From Mesaphorura yosii (taxonomy: Eukaryota; Arthropoda; Collembola; Poduromorpha; Tullbergiidae), in contig WIXG01000004.1 in assembly GCA_009869945.1 (NCBI GenBank), positions 620,001 to 684,000 on the forward strand: DNA of 64,000 nucleotides, written 5' to 3'. This document shows, one piece after another, positions 1 to 12,200 of the stretch. The notes beneath the pieces were generated by a model. The model was not told where the DNA came from. It saw only the letters and a program-made list of their open reading frames with translations, and searched no databases. A program made the translations under genes and the position numbers. The number at the start of each line of letters is the position of its first letter. Positions within the stretch are counted from its first letter, which is position 1.

Positions 1-3000
1 TAATCAGTCCAAAGAGAGTTCAATGTCTAATAAATTGGGCATTACGGGCAAGATACAATACCAACGCTTTGGCTTGGGAATTGGAACATTATAGCACAGG
101 CCAGACAGAATCACGAACGTCATTGGATTACTTTCAATGAAGAAAGTGCAATCGGCGTTTGGTTTTTGTCGACGATCGAACTCCCGTGGTGGAGCGGTTA
201 GAATTCGACGTTTGCTTATCGGAAATCCAGGATTGGATTTATCTACTCACTCTTTTGACAGTTTTTATATTTTGTCTTTTCTTGTGGTTGAGCAGTAATT
301 GAGTTCATTCAATTTGTAAACTCCATAAAAAGACCTGCAGCCATACGCTGCTTGTGAACCCTCGGTACTCTGTGCGGCGCCTCTACCGTAGTGCACGTAT
401 GGATTTTTGAACCCACCAAATAAATTCATTCGTTTCCCCTTATCTTCCAATACTCATAATAAATTGAAGAGATCGCTTGTTCGTATGTGAGATATTATTG
501 TGGCTTGATGTATTCGAACTCTATTTAAAACCAATGATTTCCAAGATCCGATGGAAGGCACGTTCGTCGTTGCTGAGCCTGCATGTACTGTGCGGACGGA
601 ATGACGTTGAAATAAAAGAAAAGCGAAGGAGAGAAGGAAAAATGGAGAATCAATTTTGTTCAAGTAAGAATGTACGCGTGGTGCTCGAACGGCTCGAAGA
701 GGTTGAGGAAAGAAGGGCCTGCCTGCAGAAAGTCCTGAAAGTAAACGAGCATGGAGCGATGCACTCCTTCTCTTATTTCCACTCTAATTTCAATGCTCAG
801 CTTGTCTTGTCTTCCGTTTGCCAAACTGCGTCCAACTCATCCACCATCCACAGAGGATGCACTCAAATTCCAATACATGTGGAAAACTTTAGTTGGGAAG
901 CATGAACTCAAATAAAAATGCTGGCAGATATTATTGGCAGGATAGGAATGCTCTTCTGCGGTCCTCATCTCTCTTCCGCTGCCTTCATATCTCACCACCG
1001 ACACCAGAGACCAAAACACCGTGAAATATAAAATTTTCCTGCACGCACATTTGGGTTTCAGGTTGGCTGGAGACCACCACAACAAAAACACGTACAACCT
1101 GCGTCGAGTCGAGTCGTAACTACAGCAGTTGGGACTTAAGGGAGTAATAGCAATGAATGTGCGAGAAAAATAAAAAGAGCCGAAAGTGCACGAGCGTAAT
1201 GGGCAGACGAGGAGAGAAAGAGAGGATATAAAGATACCATAAATGTAGCATAAAACGGCCTGCATGGGTGTAACTTCGAGACATTTTCCATACCGTGAAA
1301 ACGGGAAAAATCCATCAAGATGGATCAAGAAGGACTTACCAAAGTGTAAGATGCGATGCTGCGCTGACTTTCGTTGTTGTTGTGAGAAGAGACTGAACAA
1401 TACCTTTAAGACCAGAGGCAGCAGGCGTATGCGGAGGGTAAATGGCAAGTACGTATTATTGTAATAGGACGATCTTTTCACACTTTCGCTCGCTCTTTGT
1501 TTTTGTATGCATGAGGAATACATTATGACCAGAGTTCACGTATGCCATGTCGTGTTTCGCTCTCACAGGCGAGGAGTCGGCACGTCGTAAAATAGTGAGA
1601 AGTGGAAAGGAAATGAGAGGAAGCGGTTAAAATAACAATCAGACGTGCCAAGAGAAACTGGAATTGGTCAAAGCTCAAACAATGCGACAACGACAACCAT
1701 TCGATGGATATAAGAAACAGATGCACACTGTCGCAGTCACATTCTCCATCGCTTTGTGTATGACTGTCAGACGGCCGATGCGGGGCCTTTGCTTTTGCTT
1801 AACTTTAACCTTTGCTTGACTCTGTTTTGCTATTTCGACTCGACGAAGGACTTGGCGTCGCATTATAATTACTAATTCTTTCACTTCTTTCGGCAGGAGC
1901 GGAGAAAGTGAGCCAGAGAGCTTTAGTATTTTGCTTGGAGTATGGAGATGCTGATTACAAAATGAATTTACTCTGTAATTCCATTATTTTCTACTCTACT
2001 CAGTGTGAATCGGAGAGTGTGACAACAAAGTACACGACTACCGTTTTGTTCATCCGACGTGCGATGCAGTGAACAAGTTCTAATAATACGAATCTAATCT
2101 ATCCATCTGTATTCACCGAGAAGCACTGGCTGCTCCTCTTTTCTCGTACTCACGCTCGTGTACGTGGAAGTGAGCATAATAGATTGTAAATTTATATGAA
2201 ACTCAGAAGTTGTGAGACAGCGGACGACCACACCACAAAATTACATTCTCCAACTCACATCCATTGCTGTGCCGAATCACCGTGCTATCGCCATGTGCAG
2301 TAGAAAAGCTGTTAGGGAATAATATATGGACTATGGAGGACTTTCACGTACAACTCGAAGATTTTCTTTTTCGCACAGGCATCAGACACCAAGCATGTGA
2401 GAAATACCACCACCACATTGACGCGGCACGTAGTTTACGCGCAACGAGTCCGTGCTGTATATCCCTTTTGAATTAAACTTTGTATTTCACTGCCTTGTTG
2501 ATAATAATGTTATACTTTCTCCAGTTTCACCAATTTCTTCGTCGTGCATGCCGAAGATGATACGGTACGGTGATGTTTTCCTATTTCCATTTATTCCATC
2601 ACCAACACATAAGACAAGGCGAGACTACATCACGACTCAGTGCCAAGCGTATAATAACATAATAATAATGTTAGACACGAACTTACACTCTATTGCAAGC
2701 GAAAGGCAGTGAGCGCAAGCAGCAAGGCAAGCCTTCCATGCAATTTTCAGTTGCTTTATTGCTCTATTTATTTTAGCCTTCATCTTTTTTCTTGTTTTGT
2801 CTTTCGGGTCTATCTTTCCCTTCCGACTACGCCGTGGGCAATGGAACGGGCAAAGGCATGGGCACTAGGGGTGGTGTACAGTTAGTTATCACGTGGCGTG
2901 GTGAGGAGTCCACATTGCCAATTGCCAAGTGGTTCTTTTCTCCGCTACAATTGCAGTGTCGCCATATATTACATGCACAATGGACACATCGCTGCTGACT

Positions 3001-6000
3001 GTGCTCTGTGTTGACTGAATTGACCTTCTTCCCACAGTACGCAGCACACTCTGAATGTTTGTAGCTGTCTACTCTTGCTACTTGCTGTAGTGGATAAGAA
3101 GAGAATTTACAAGCAGCTGGAAGGGAAAGACAATTTGCAAGATACTTTGCGAGATACGAAAACTTTTTGCCCAACCATAAAATAAAATCTGCAAATGTAA
3201 GGCCAAAGCAGAAAGGAGGACGGAAGATGCGAAATGAGAACAAGCGAAGGGGAAAATGAGAATGACAATTTTCCAGCTCATATTTACACCAGCGCAGCGC
3301 AGCGAGGGCGTACGCTCGGTCGCTTGTCTTGGGAGTTGAAAGAGCGAATTTGGGCGCAAGTAAGGAGTATTAATATTTGTTGACGAAGGAAGCCTCATAA
3401 AAACTGTTCGAATGAGCACGAGTGAGAGAGCCTTTCGACAAATATAAGGAATGCGTGTAATGCATTTAATGTAATAAGATTCGTGGACTGCGGCTTTCAT
3501 TTGCCTTCGCTCAACACAAAGTTGCAATAGGAAAAGTTTGTTTTTCAGTTGTAGTTACTCATGAGCGTCGGAAGCAGCTCTGGCTTTCCCAAAGTCAACT
3601 GCTTTTTATGCTTCACCCTTTACAAGTCATTTTATTTTGTCGTTTTTTTCATTGCGACGGGAGAAGACGAGGCAGAGGCAAGTCCAATAGTAAAAATACG
3701 ACAGACGAGTAAAAAAGTCATAATGTTTGTATATTCATTTGTCTTTTCGCTGGGAGTTCTCAGAAACCCTGACAGAGTCACAAATGTCTTTATTGCCGCC
3801 TATTGCCTGGACGGAAATAAAAGAAATTCATTTTATTCACATAATTTTAAGCCTTCAGCCAACGCCAGCCCGCAGTGTCTCTCTAGTAACGGACACAGGC
3901 ACACTGCGAAAAAGTTGCCAGACGGGCAGTAGACAGCTATCAATGTCAATCTAATAAAACTCACTGCACATTATGTATGCGAAGAGGAACGAACACAGAT
4001 GTAAAGAGTTGAGTTATTGAGTGGCCCATTTCAACAGGACATCGATAAAGTTCTTTCACAAGTCAGTGATGGAACACTGCCAGAATTGATTTAATCATGG
4101 AAAATTATTAATGACTCCCTTTCTGCATTCTTTGCGTTATTTTATATGTTTTGGCAACCAGCTCAGTCTCAACTCTCTCAACCTTCTGAATTAAGATGGG
4201 AACAAAGGCTGGCTTTGAGATGTAACGGCTCAATACATTTCGTGTTACATCTCATTGTACATAAATTATTCAAGAAGCTAATTAGTAGAACAAACCTCTT
4301 GTTTAAAAGTCGGGAGCTTAAATGGTCCAACCATTTTCAAATTGAGTAATGCTTCGTAGAGAGCCATTAAAATTCCTCCCAGGTTTGACACTCCTGCAAC
4401 TGTAATACCATTCCGCACTGGAAGAATCGAATCTCCTCTTGGTTAAACAACACATACTAAAGGGTTTGTTCGAAATCTTGATGACGGCAAGATTTTTCGC
4501 TTGTGATTTTTTCATGGATTTCATTACTTCGACTTGTAATCCGAAAAGGTCTTTCGCTTGGCTTGCTCTTGAATAAATCACTGAAATTATTCCCTCAGTA
4601 ATTTCACTGAGGCACAAAAGCCCTTCCTTCCTTGACGAAGGGAAGTTTTCGCATCGCTTGCGAAGTTTATGGCTAGAATTGATGTCATGTAAGATGTAGA
4701 TTTTACTCTCCCCGATCATGTTGAATACAATTCTGTACCACGCGCATGAATATTCATAATGGGTGAATTTTGCGAATCATTAAAGTAAATGTCAGATGAA
4801 GAGCGCAACTCCGAAGGCAATAAAATGATCCCTCTTTCGCTGCGCTTGCTAAAACTATACTTGATGGTGGGTTTTATAACTAATTGCAGAATAACATTTT
4901 TCGTTTACTCGGAAGTTTTCATCCTCGCTGTCGTATTCTTCGATTTAAGACTATGATGTGATTGCACGATTAGAGCAGACATCCACTGAGTTTGAGCCCT
5001 ATGCATCAGTGTCGTGTGTCTTGTCTGGTGGGGAGTACGCTCATAATATTTATGGCATGTCGTATAAGATTGATTGAGTGAACAAATGCCAAAGAGGAAG
5101 GACCACCGTCAAGACAAGGAATTCAAGTGAAGAAGGAGAAAGTTGCTTTAATGTCACGACGGGCAAGCAAGCGAGAACAGAGAGAAGCCTTCAGTGCAGT
5201 AACAGTGCACAAACAGAACCGAAATTGCCTTTATTTCCTATATTGCGAAAATAATGATTGCACACCCTTATGAACAAAGATATAAAATTGTAGGAGTCAT
5301 AGTCGCTGTCACAGCCATGACTCGTATCAACATGAGACTAACTGTAGCGAAATTGAGAGCAATGCGCAGGAAATAAAGACGGTAGTTAAATATAGGAGTT
5401 GTGACTGTGACTAAGTTAATGATTGTAATAGTTTTAGATGGCGAAAAAATTTATACCACCACACTGGAAGGCCTATAATATTCATTGACTTTTGATTATG
5501 TCGCATGCTTTGTGTGTGTCGTGTATCCCTGGAAAGCGAGGAATGAATTTTGCAATGCTTTTGTGTCTTCTCAACTTGGGGCTCTGGGAGGGAGACCAAG
5601 CTGTAAAATAAATGGCAAAAACATGATATCATTTTTATGACAGTCTATTGACTTTCCTTTCTGCTTTCTCGTGCTTTAAGGCTCTCATAATATTTATAAT
5701 GGACATAACACGCTTGATATACTTTACTCGTCTGGAACCAACCAGCCAAGTACTTTCAGCGCACATCCATGTAAAACCTCCCCTTGTAGTTGGTTGTCCT
5801 TTCGTCAGACTGCCAATAAAGGGAGTTTTGCAAAAATACGAGACAGTCATAAATCCCTTACCACTCTGCCAATTTCTATTGTTTACCCTTGCAAATGCTG
5901 TCAAATAAAGCCAGGATTATAAATATGCAACGCACAACTAAAATATAAATGTCTCTCGACTGAATGAACTCCAAAAGAAATTTATTTTGCGAGCGAGACT

Positions 6001-8340
6001 TCCGCACTTCGGCGTTACTCGCTACAAGTTTGGCATTGGGGATATTTTAGACAAAGACGAACTTAGAAAGCGAGCATTAAGCCAGCACATATTTTATTAG
6101 TTAAAATTAACAATGACATAATACCAAATTACGTTGGCTCTTGTTTTATTGCTTCGTCAATTTATTAAAAACCCTAACTTAAACGAAGTAGAAGCCTGCG
6201 GAACACGCGCCGATCTTTCATGCGTGATATTTCACATACACGACTCATAAGAAAGCACTCATAAATATCCAAACAGCACATGAGAGTGATTCATGTTTAT
6301 GTTGTTACTCGAGAGTCGAGGACATAAAACAGCTCAACGATATTAGAATCCTCTTCAAATTGTCAAGACGTTCATTGAGTGATGTCTAAGAGCTTCGAGT
6401 AGTAATATGTCAGAGTGTTTCTGCTCTCTGGCAGACATTAACCGAGATTACTGTTTGCTATTTTTCTGGAATTATTAAAGTTGCTTTATGTTGTTTCCAC
6501 TCCATAAAAAAGGCCAACTTAACGTGAATTGAGATCAGCTTCAATTTCAACGGCGTTGCCTCCTATTGGTTGCTTGACACAAGTTCCCAACAAATTCTGG
6601 CGAATTCTGGAGCAAGGTTTTAAATAGCAGTGAGTAAATGTAGGGCCTCATTGACTCAGAATGCGATTGTGAATGCAGAGTAGATATTCTGAATCCGCAC
6701 AATGGAAGCGTGCAGGCAGGAAATGAAGTAGGACGGGTTGAAAGAGATCGTGACAATTATTCGCACTGCAAGCTGAAGCAAGGAATGAGCTAACCACAGA
6801 AAAATGTGATAATGCATGATGACCAATCAAGAACCTTTGTGCTACATAGATCAAAGAAGGTTAAAATAATTGGCTTTAGCCCTTCGTCACCTTTGCCTAA
6901 TCTTTCACCGAAGTAAAGACAATAGCATAGCAATGCAGAAGACAGGTCATGCCAGATTCGCATCTCCTTGTACACGTCCTTTGCCTGTGCCACGCGCATT
7001 TACAGAATTTACGCTACCCGCGGTTGAATTTTGTGACTAACTTGGTTTGGTGAGCAAAAAGCACAAATTGCAAATGGTTTTCTTGACTCTTCCCAATGTG
7101 TGGCCACGCTACGTGTATTAGTTTGAGTGCAGTCTCGCGTACCACATTAGTACGTGTCAGTGTTGTAGGTTGGTCACACCCAGATTTTGATTGTGCTCAT
7201 TTCATTTATATTTTATGTGGTACATGACATAATAATTATGATCTAGCCTGTACAGGAATTCATTACACTGTAACTGAGACCGTAGTCAAAATTATACAGA
7301 ATCTGCTTCCCAAAACCAAAACCCAGTTTCTCTATAACTCACCAAAGCCTTCGTAACTGCATTGTGGTCAGTCAGAAGTTGATAATTTATGAGAATGGTG
7401 CGCGTTCGACAAAAACTCTCGTTATGACTCATTCGAACACAGAATTTGATGGTCAAGTCAAAATGTGCGTACAATGTCAAGCGCAGTCAGAAGATACTTC
7501 CTGACTTCTGATGACCCTTTCACAAAACTAATCTTATAAGTACTGGTCCATTCATTATTTAAGCCTTTCGTCTCATTCAACAAGTAACAAAAATAGGAGA
7601 GATGCGAGATGAGTCATTTCAACAATTTCAGGAGTAAAATGTCACAACCTCTCAGCATGTAGCATCACAAAAATACGCACTGAGCAGTCAAAAATAGAAG
7701 CGACACGTCAATTTGACACCCACAACTTTTTACCAGAAAGGAAGCACAAATATAACAATGCAACGCAAAGAGAAGCCACATCATTCAGGAGTTGCTGGGA
7801 CAAGCGAGACGCGAGAGCGGTGCAACAACTTTGAATTATGAGTTCCGTATGCGAGCATATTGGCGATTGTGTTTTATGCACCTTGTGCTTGATCACACAG
7901 GGCGCAGGAGACAGGACCCATGCACAACGCCTGCACTGCTGCGCTGCACTGCAGTATTGGGATTATTTTAACCATGAGTTTGGAACAAAGCACCCACCAC
8001 CGTGTAAGCTGATTGTTGTGGGAGGCAAAGGCAAGGTTTTGTCCCGAGACACGAAAAAGATCACAAAACGAAGCAAAAGGAAGCTTCAATGATCAGAAAC
8101 TTTATGGACCTTTTTATCTTGCTGCCTCTTGGGGCAATGAATAAGCGAGCGCAACTACCAAACCCAACAATTTAACTATTTAACTTACGCAGATTTTTAG
8201 CACGAATGAGATAGGCCTGGCAGCTCAAACGCAGTGCAAAATTTTGGTCAGGCTTAGCAAGAAATGTGCACATTCGTGCCATAATCGTGGATTGCCATAT
8301 TCCATGGCGTTGGTAAAAGCATGTGACTGTGATACGGGCA
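1..8340. other. Gene-free upstream region
   Basis: I see no supportable gene here. Open frames are scattered over both strands and read as non-coding: rich in Ser, Leu, Phe and Cys, often without an ATG, and with no recognisable domain or convincing splice partner. The longest spans 837-1523 on the minus strand. One small hairpin at 5294-5323 contains an 18-base word repeated exactly at 12274-12291. The stretch lies upstream of the presumed mbl leader exon, so distal regulation of mbl is a reasonable guess but nothing more. Confidence 0.5.
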
Positions 8341-8362
8341 AGTATACTGCTAGAGCATGAAC

Positions 8363-8472
8363 AGCTACAGCTAGATGTTAGAGCTAGAGAGATTGCGCTT
8401 AAATACGGAGTACAATAGGAAGGAGAATTTAGCGATAGGTTGAATCGACTCCTACAGCTAAAGCTAAAGCTA
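8363..8472. repeat. Six-copy AGCTA cluster upstream of mbl leader
   Basis: The word AGCTA occurs six times, starting at 8363, 8369, 8382, 8456, 8462 and 8468. Two runs have exact 6-bp spacing (8363/8369 and 8456/8462/8468). Far less than one copy is expected in this length by chance. The cluster lies directly before the ATG-free leader exon of mbl, so a promoter-proximal binding-site cluster is plausible. No factor is assigned. Confidence 0.45.
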
Positions 8473-8549
8473 GCAGTGAGTCAAGTTGGGTAGAGCGCAG
8501 GGCGCAGCGTAGTTCAGGGATAGCGTTTGAGGTATCAAGACGTGTACAG

Positions 8550-9215
8550 TAGACACTCGGCTCTAACTCTGTTTTGGATCCGATTCATTCAGCATTCTCT
8601 ACTCGATCGCTAACCAACCAACCTTTCTTGCCTCCTCCGTTCACTCGTTCTGCTTATTCAAACGCGCAGCAGAAACCAAAGGCTTTCAGAGCTCACTCGT
8701 CTACCAAACGCAAAGAACCGCCAGTTCAAAATTATTCCCAGCAAAATAACAGCTTTGGCTTCAATTCGTTCAGCTCGAGCCATTAAAAGCTGTTTGATTT
8801 AATTGTGAGTGCGGACGCTGATTCTGATTCGAATTCCAGCTCATCGCTTGCATATAGCTTGCAGTGAACATTTGCTTTCGAAGGAAGTGTCTGAACTGAA
8901 ATTAATTCTGACGCGACTGGTGTCCGTTCCGCGCTATATTAGCCATCCGAAGCAAGATTAAAGTCGGAATTCAACTCTACAAGAAAAGCAACACAACTTC
9001 TAGTATTATTAACATAAACAGAACACCACAATTAATTGATGTTGTAATTACTCTAGTTTTGTAATTGAACACGCCGCGCAAGTCCAGCACAATACAACAA
9101 TACAAGCAGTCGAATACAATAACATTTACAATAATCGAAGTACGAGACATCGAACCAGAAATCTTCTTGAGAATTCTTTATGCAACTAAACATCGGTCAT
9201 CATCACTAGTACAAG
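8550..9215 (+). other. mbl: Candidate mbl 5' leader (non-coding) exon
   Basis: No ATG occurs on the plus strand from about 8377 to 9037, where about a dozen would be expected at this base composition. In the whole proposed exon only two ATGs occur, each opening a very short uORF (near 9038 and 9179). The 3' half is rich in A and C (CAACA/ACAATAC words), as arthropod leaders often are. It ends in a strong donor, ACAAG|GTAAGT, with the intron starting at 9216. The next matching acceptor upstream of a known exon is the TTTGCAG before 29787, the mbl start-codon exon. The start at 8550 is only approximate because I recognise no TATA box or certain initiator. The join to mbl is inferred from strand, spacing and the known non-coding first exon of fly mbl. 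Confidence 0.5.
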
Positions 9216-12200
9216 GTAAGTTAATTAATTGCAATTATAATTTATGACATTAGGCACCAATCATAGCAACGCCAGCATTCACCATTAGTTAGTTTCAAAT
9301 GTTCCAGTAATAAATTACTTAAACACTGACGAGTGATTGAAAATCGTGTTCCACATTTGCAATTGATCATTACATCGGTCGATTTGCAAATTGTCCTACT
9401 GCGCTAAGGACCAATCCGGCAATTCGTCTATCCCGAAAGCATAACCAACCATGTGAAATCACACTTGATCCATATTCTCTCTAACCTAGAATGATTAACG
9501 TATCTAGGCGTGAGAATTCCAGCTAAATTTGTCGAAATTGTACGTAAATTCCAACCCAACTACACATCGTGTAAAAGGATTAATCCATAAAATCGACCCG
9601 AGCCAGTCCAGTCTCATTTCTCACCCGAATTTACGAAACGTGAAGTTATTGGAATTCGCACGCGAATCTGAGCATGGCCTTCTAGTATGAGGCATAATTT
9701 CGGGAGTACTAAAATGTAAAATATTGACGTGTTGTGAAATTGTTTTCCCGATCTTAATATTGCGTGGCAGTTGCCCATTAGATTGCGCACGCTGTAGGGT
9801 CCTTGTTTCATGTCGCTAAATTGACCAACTCAAGAAAGCTGGAAATTATTTGGTCCGTACGCTCATTTGTTTGCATTCAAGCATCTTGCCACCAACTCAG
9901 TAAAGCTGTTTCATGTTGATTTCATTTAATTCATCATCGACTTGGCCCATTTCACTTCGCATCTTTCGTGGCCTTAGACCTGCATATGCAAATTTTATGA
10001 ATTTGCGTTTTAATTGTTGAGATATACCGTTTTAAAAAACGAACATAAATTTTATAGATTGGGGAAGTGAAGTGCGTGAACTTGGTTCTCCTCGGGGTAT
10101 CAGACGTAGTAATTTTTACGATGTAACTGTTTATGTTAAAACCTTAATTGGCAAAGCCGACCCATTCATTCGAATAACATTCGAAAGGCCAGGTGCAAGT
10201 CAAGTGAAGTCTAGTCTGCCCGTCTGGGGCTTGTGCATTGCACGCAAGCAAAAGTTGTTTGTGCGCCTCAGAGAGTGCGATGTCAACTTTAGTTGTGGAG
10301 TAAGTTCATTTTCAATCAAGCAAGACGGTTAACGATTCGAAAAACTTTTCTCAAAGTTGGCTTGTTAATTTATTCGTTCCCACTTCGGGTTTCTTTATTA
10401 GCCGCTCACCAACTCAACATCTGAGTTTACTTGTGCTGACATTTACTTGACTTTATTATTTAACTTGGAGCTTGAATTTGGAATACGAGTTGCCAAAATA
10501 TGGCATCATCTCATCTCATGGCGAGGCATGGCATGCAGGAAACTTAAATTTTACGTGAATCCGTTACCAATCTGTTCAGAATTAATTTTTGAAAGTCTAG
10601 CGACGAAAATCGTCCTTTACCATTCATCTACGAATTTGCGTGTGGGCGTGGGCGATACTTGGAATTTTGCGGTATTCCTTGTGCAAAGTCTCGTGATTTG
10701 GAAATTAGATGTTAACTCGTAATTTGTAATATGACAAGGTAGAATCACATTTCAGGCGCCAACCTGAGTCTGATTTCATTGACTTCGGTTTTCGGAACAA
10801 GTTAATTTCGTTTCAACCGTCGGCACAGCGTGCTGGGCTCTTGCTGGCGTTCATTCATTTAATCAAACATGTTGTCAACAGTTGTGTGAATCCTGAAATC
10901 AAAATCAGCTTCTTGTGGTAATACACGAAACGTAAGCAGAATGGCAGTAGAACTGGAGTGAGAAAAAGCTATTGTTCTGCTGCTCTCCGATGGAATAGAT
11001 TCCGTAGAGTGTTCTACTCTGGTAAAATAAATCATTAGACGAGATAACAAACAACTGAAACAACTTCTGTTTCACAGATGAAAAGGAGCAAGAATTCGCA
11101 TAATAAATTAAACCTAACAAGCGAGTACAAAAGGATTTTAAAAATGCTGTCAGGTTGTGGTTCTCTCACTAATTCCGACCCACCGATCCAAAACATTAGC
11201 CACCGCGTAGAGAATTTTAGAGCCCTTGTAATGACGTCAAATATTCAAGCCGAACATTACAGCTTAACTGGAAAAGTTGCACTATCTCTTTGCCCATGTT
11301 TGAGATTTATTGTGACCGTTAACTGCCAGTTATTTGCTGCCGACTTTTGTTATCCTGATCATGTTATTTAATAGCCATTTGTTTTTGTTAAAATGCGCAC
11401 ATGCATGGAGAATGCCATGAATTAGAAGTAGATCATTATAACCTCTGGGCGATTTCATAGTAATTAGCGTTAGTCTGTTATCCATAGGAAAGACACAGCC
11501 ACCGACTTGTATTTGTATTACAAATTGAAATATGATGCACGTGATGTAAAGTAAGCCATTAACAGCTCTCTCGTTCTGCTTTTGTTTAGGGCAGAGGTAA
11601 TATAGGCTTGTTTTAAAAATCTGGCGTGAATGAGGATATTTTGTCATTAAGCAAAAGAAACGTGCACGCGTGGAATGATGCCTATACCTGAGTGCTGTAA
11701 TTACTTGGCAGTTTCATGTTGCACCGTATTTAAGGAAATTATGAATTCAATGAACTCTGTAAGCAGCAAGCAATGTAGTAAATGTTCAATGAAAATTATG
11801 AGGGCCGAGCAAAGAACCCTGTTTTCACTTTTCTACTGGTCTATAAACTCTGTGAAACTTTGGTTCGATATTTTGCCACTGGATAATATTGTTCATTTGA
11901 TGGGCTAGTTCCGTTGGAATTATTAATTACAACGCCCGTGGTGTGGCTCGAAAGTGCGAGCGAACTGCATGTTTGGTATGGTTTCACCATCATTCTTCGT
12001 TCGCATTAATTATAAGTTGTGTCTCGCCTCGCTCTTTGTTGCTTGATTCGTCCAACTCAATCGATGCCACATTACATTTATTGACGTGCTCAATAGAATA
12101 GGCTTCGTTTTAATTGGTGTTGTCATACAATATTCTAGAGACTCGCTGTGCTGCGGGATGTGATTACTTTTAAGGAACTCTCCTTCTGCAACCGTGCTCA

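Noticed and set aside
181-260. tRNA-like D-arm sequence (TGGAGCGGTTAGAATTCG)
   Set aside because: It resembles an A box, but no B box (GGTTCRANNCC) or foldable acceptor and anticodon stems follow within tRNA distance.
5303-5320. miR-2/13 family microRNA (TCACAGCC core) at the repeated 18-mer
   Set aside because: The word has the TCACAGCC core but not the full seed and 3' part of miR-2 or miR-13, and the hairpin is only about 30 bases, too short for a precursor.
8574-8786. 70-codon frame (..FLPPPFTRSAYSN..) as a possible gene
   Set aside because: It has no ATG and lies in the ATG-free mbl leader; the openness is better explained as 5' UTR composition.
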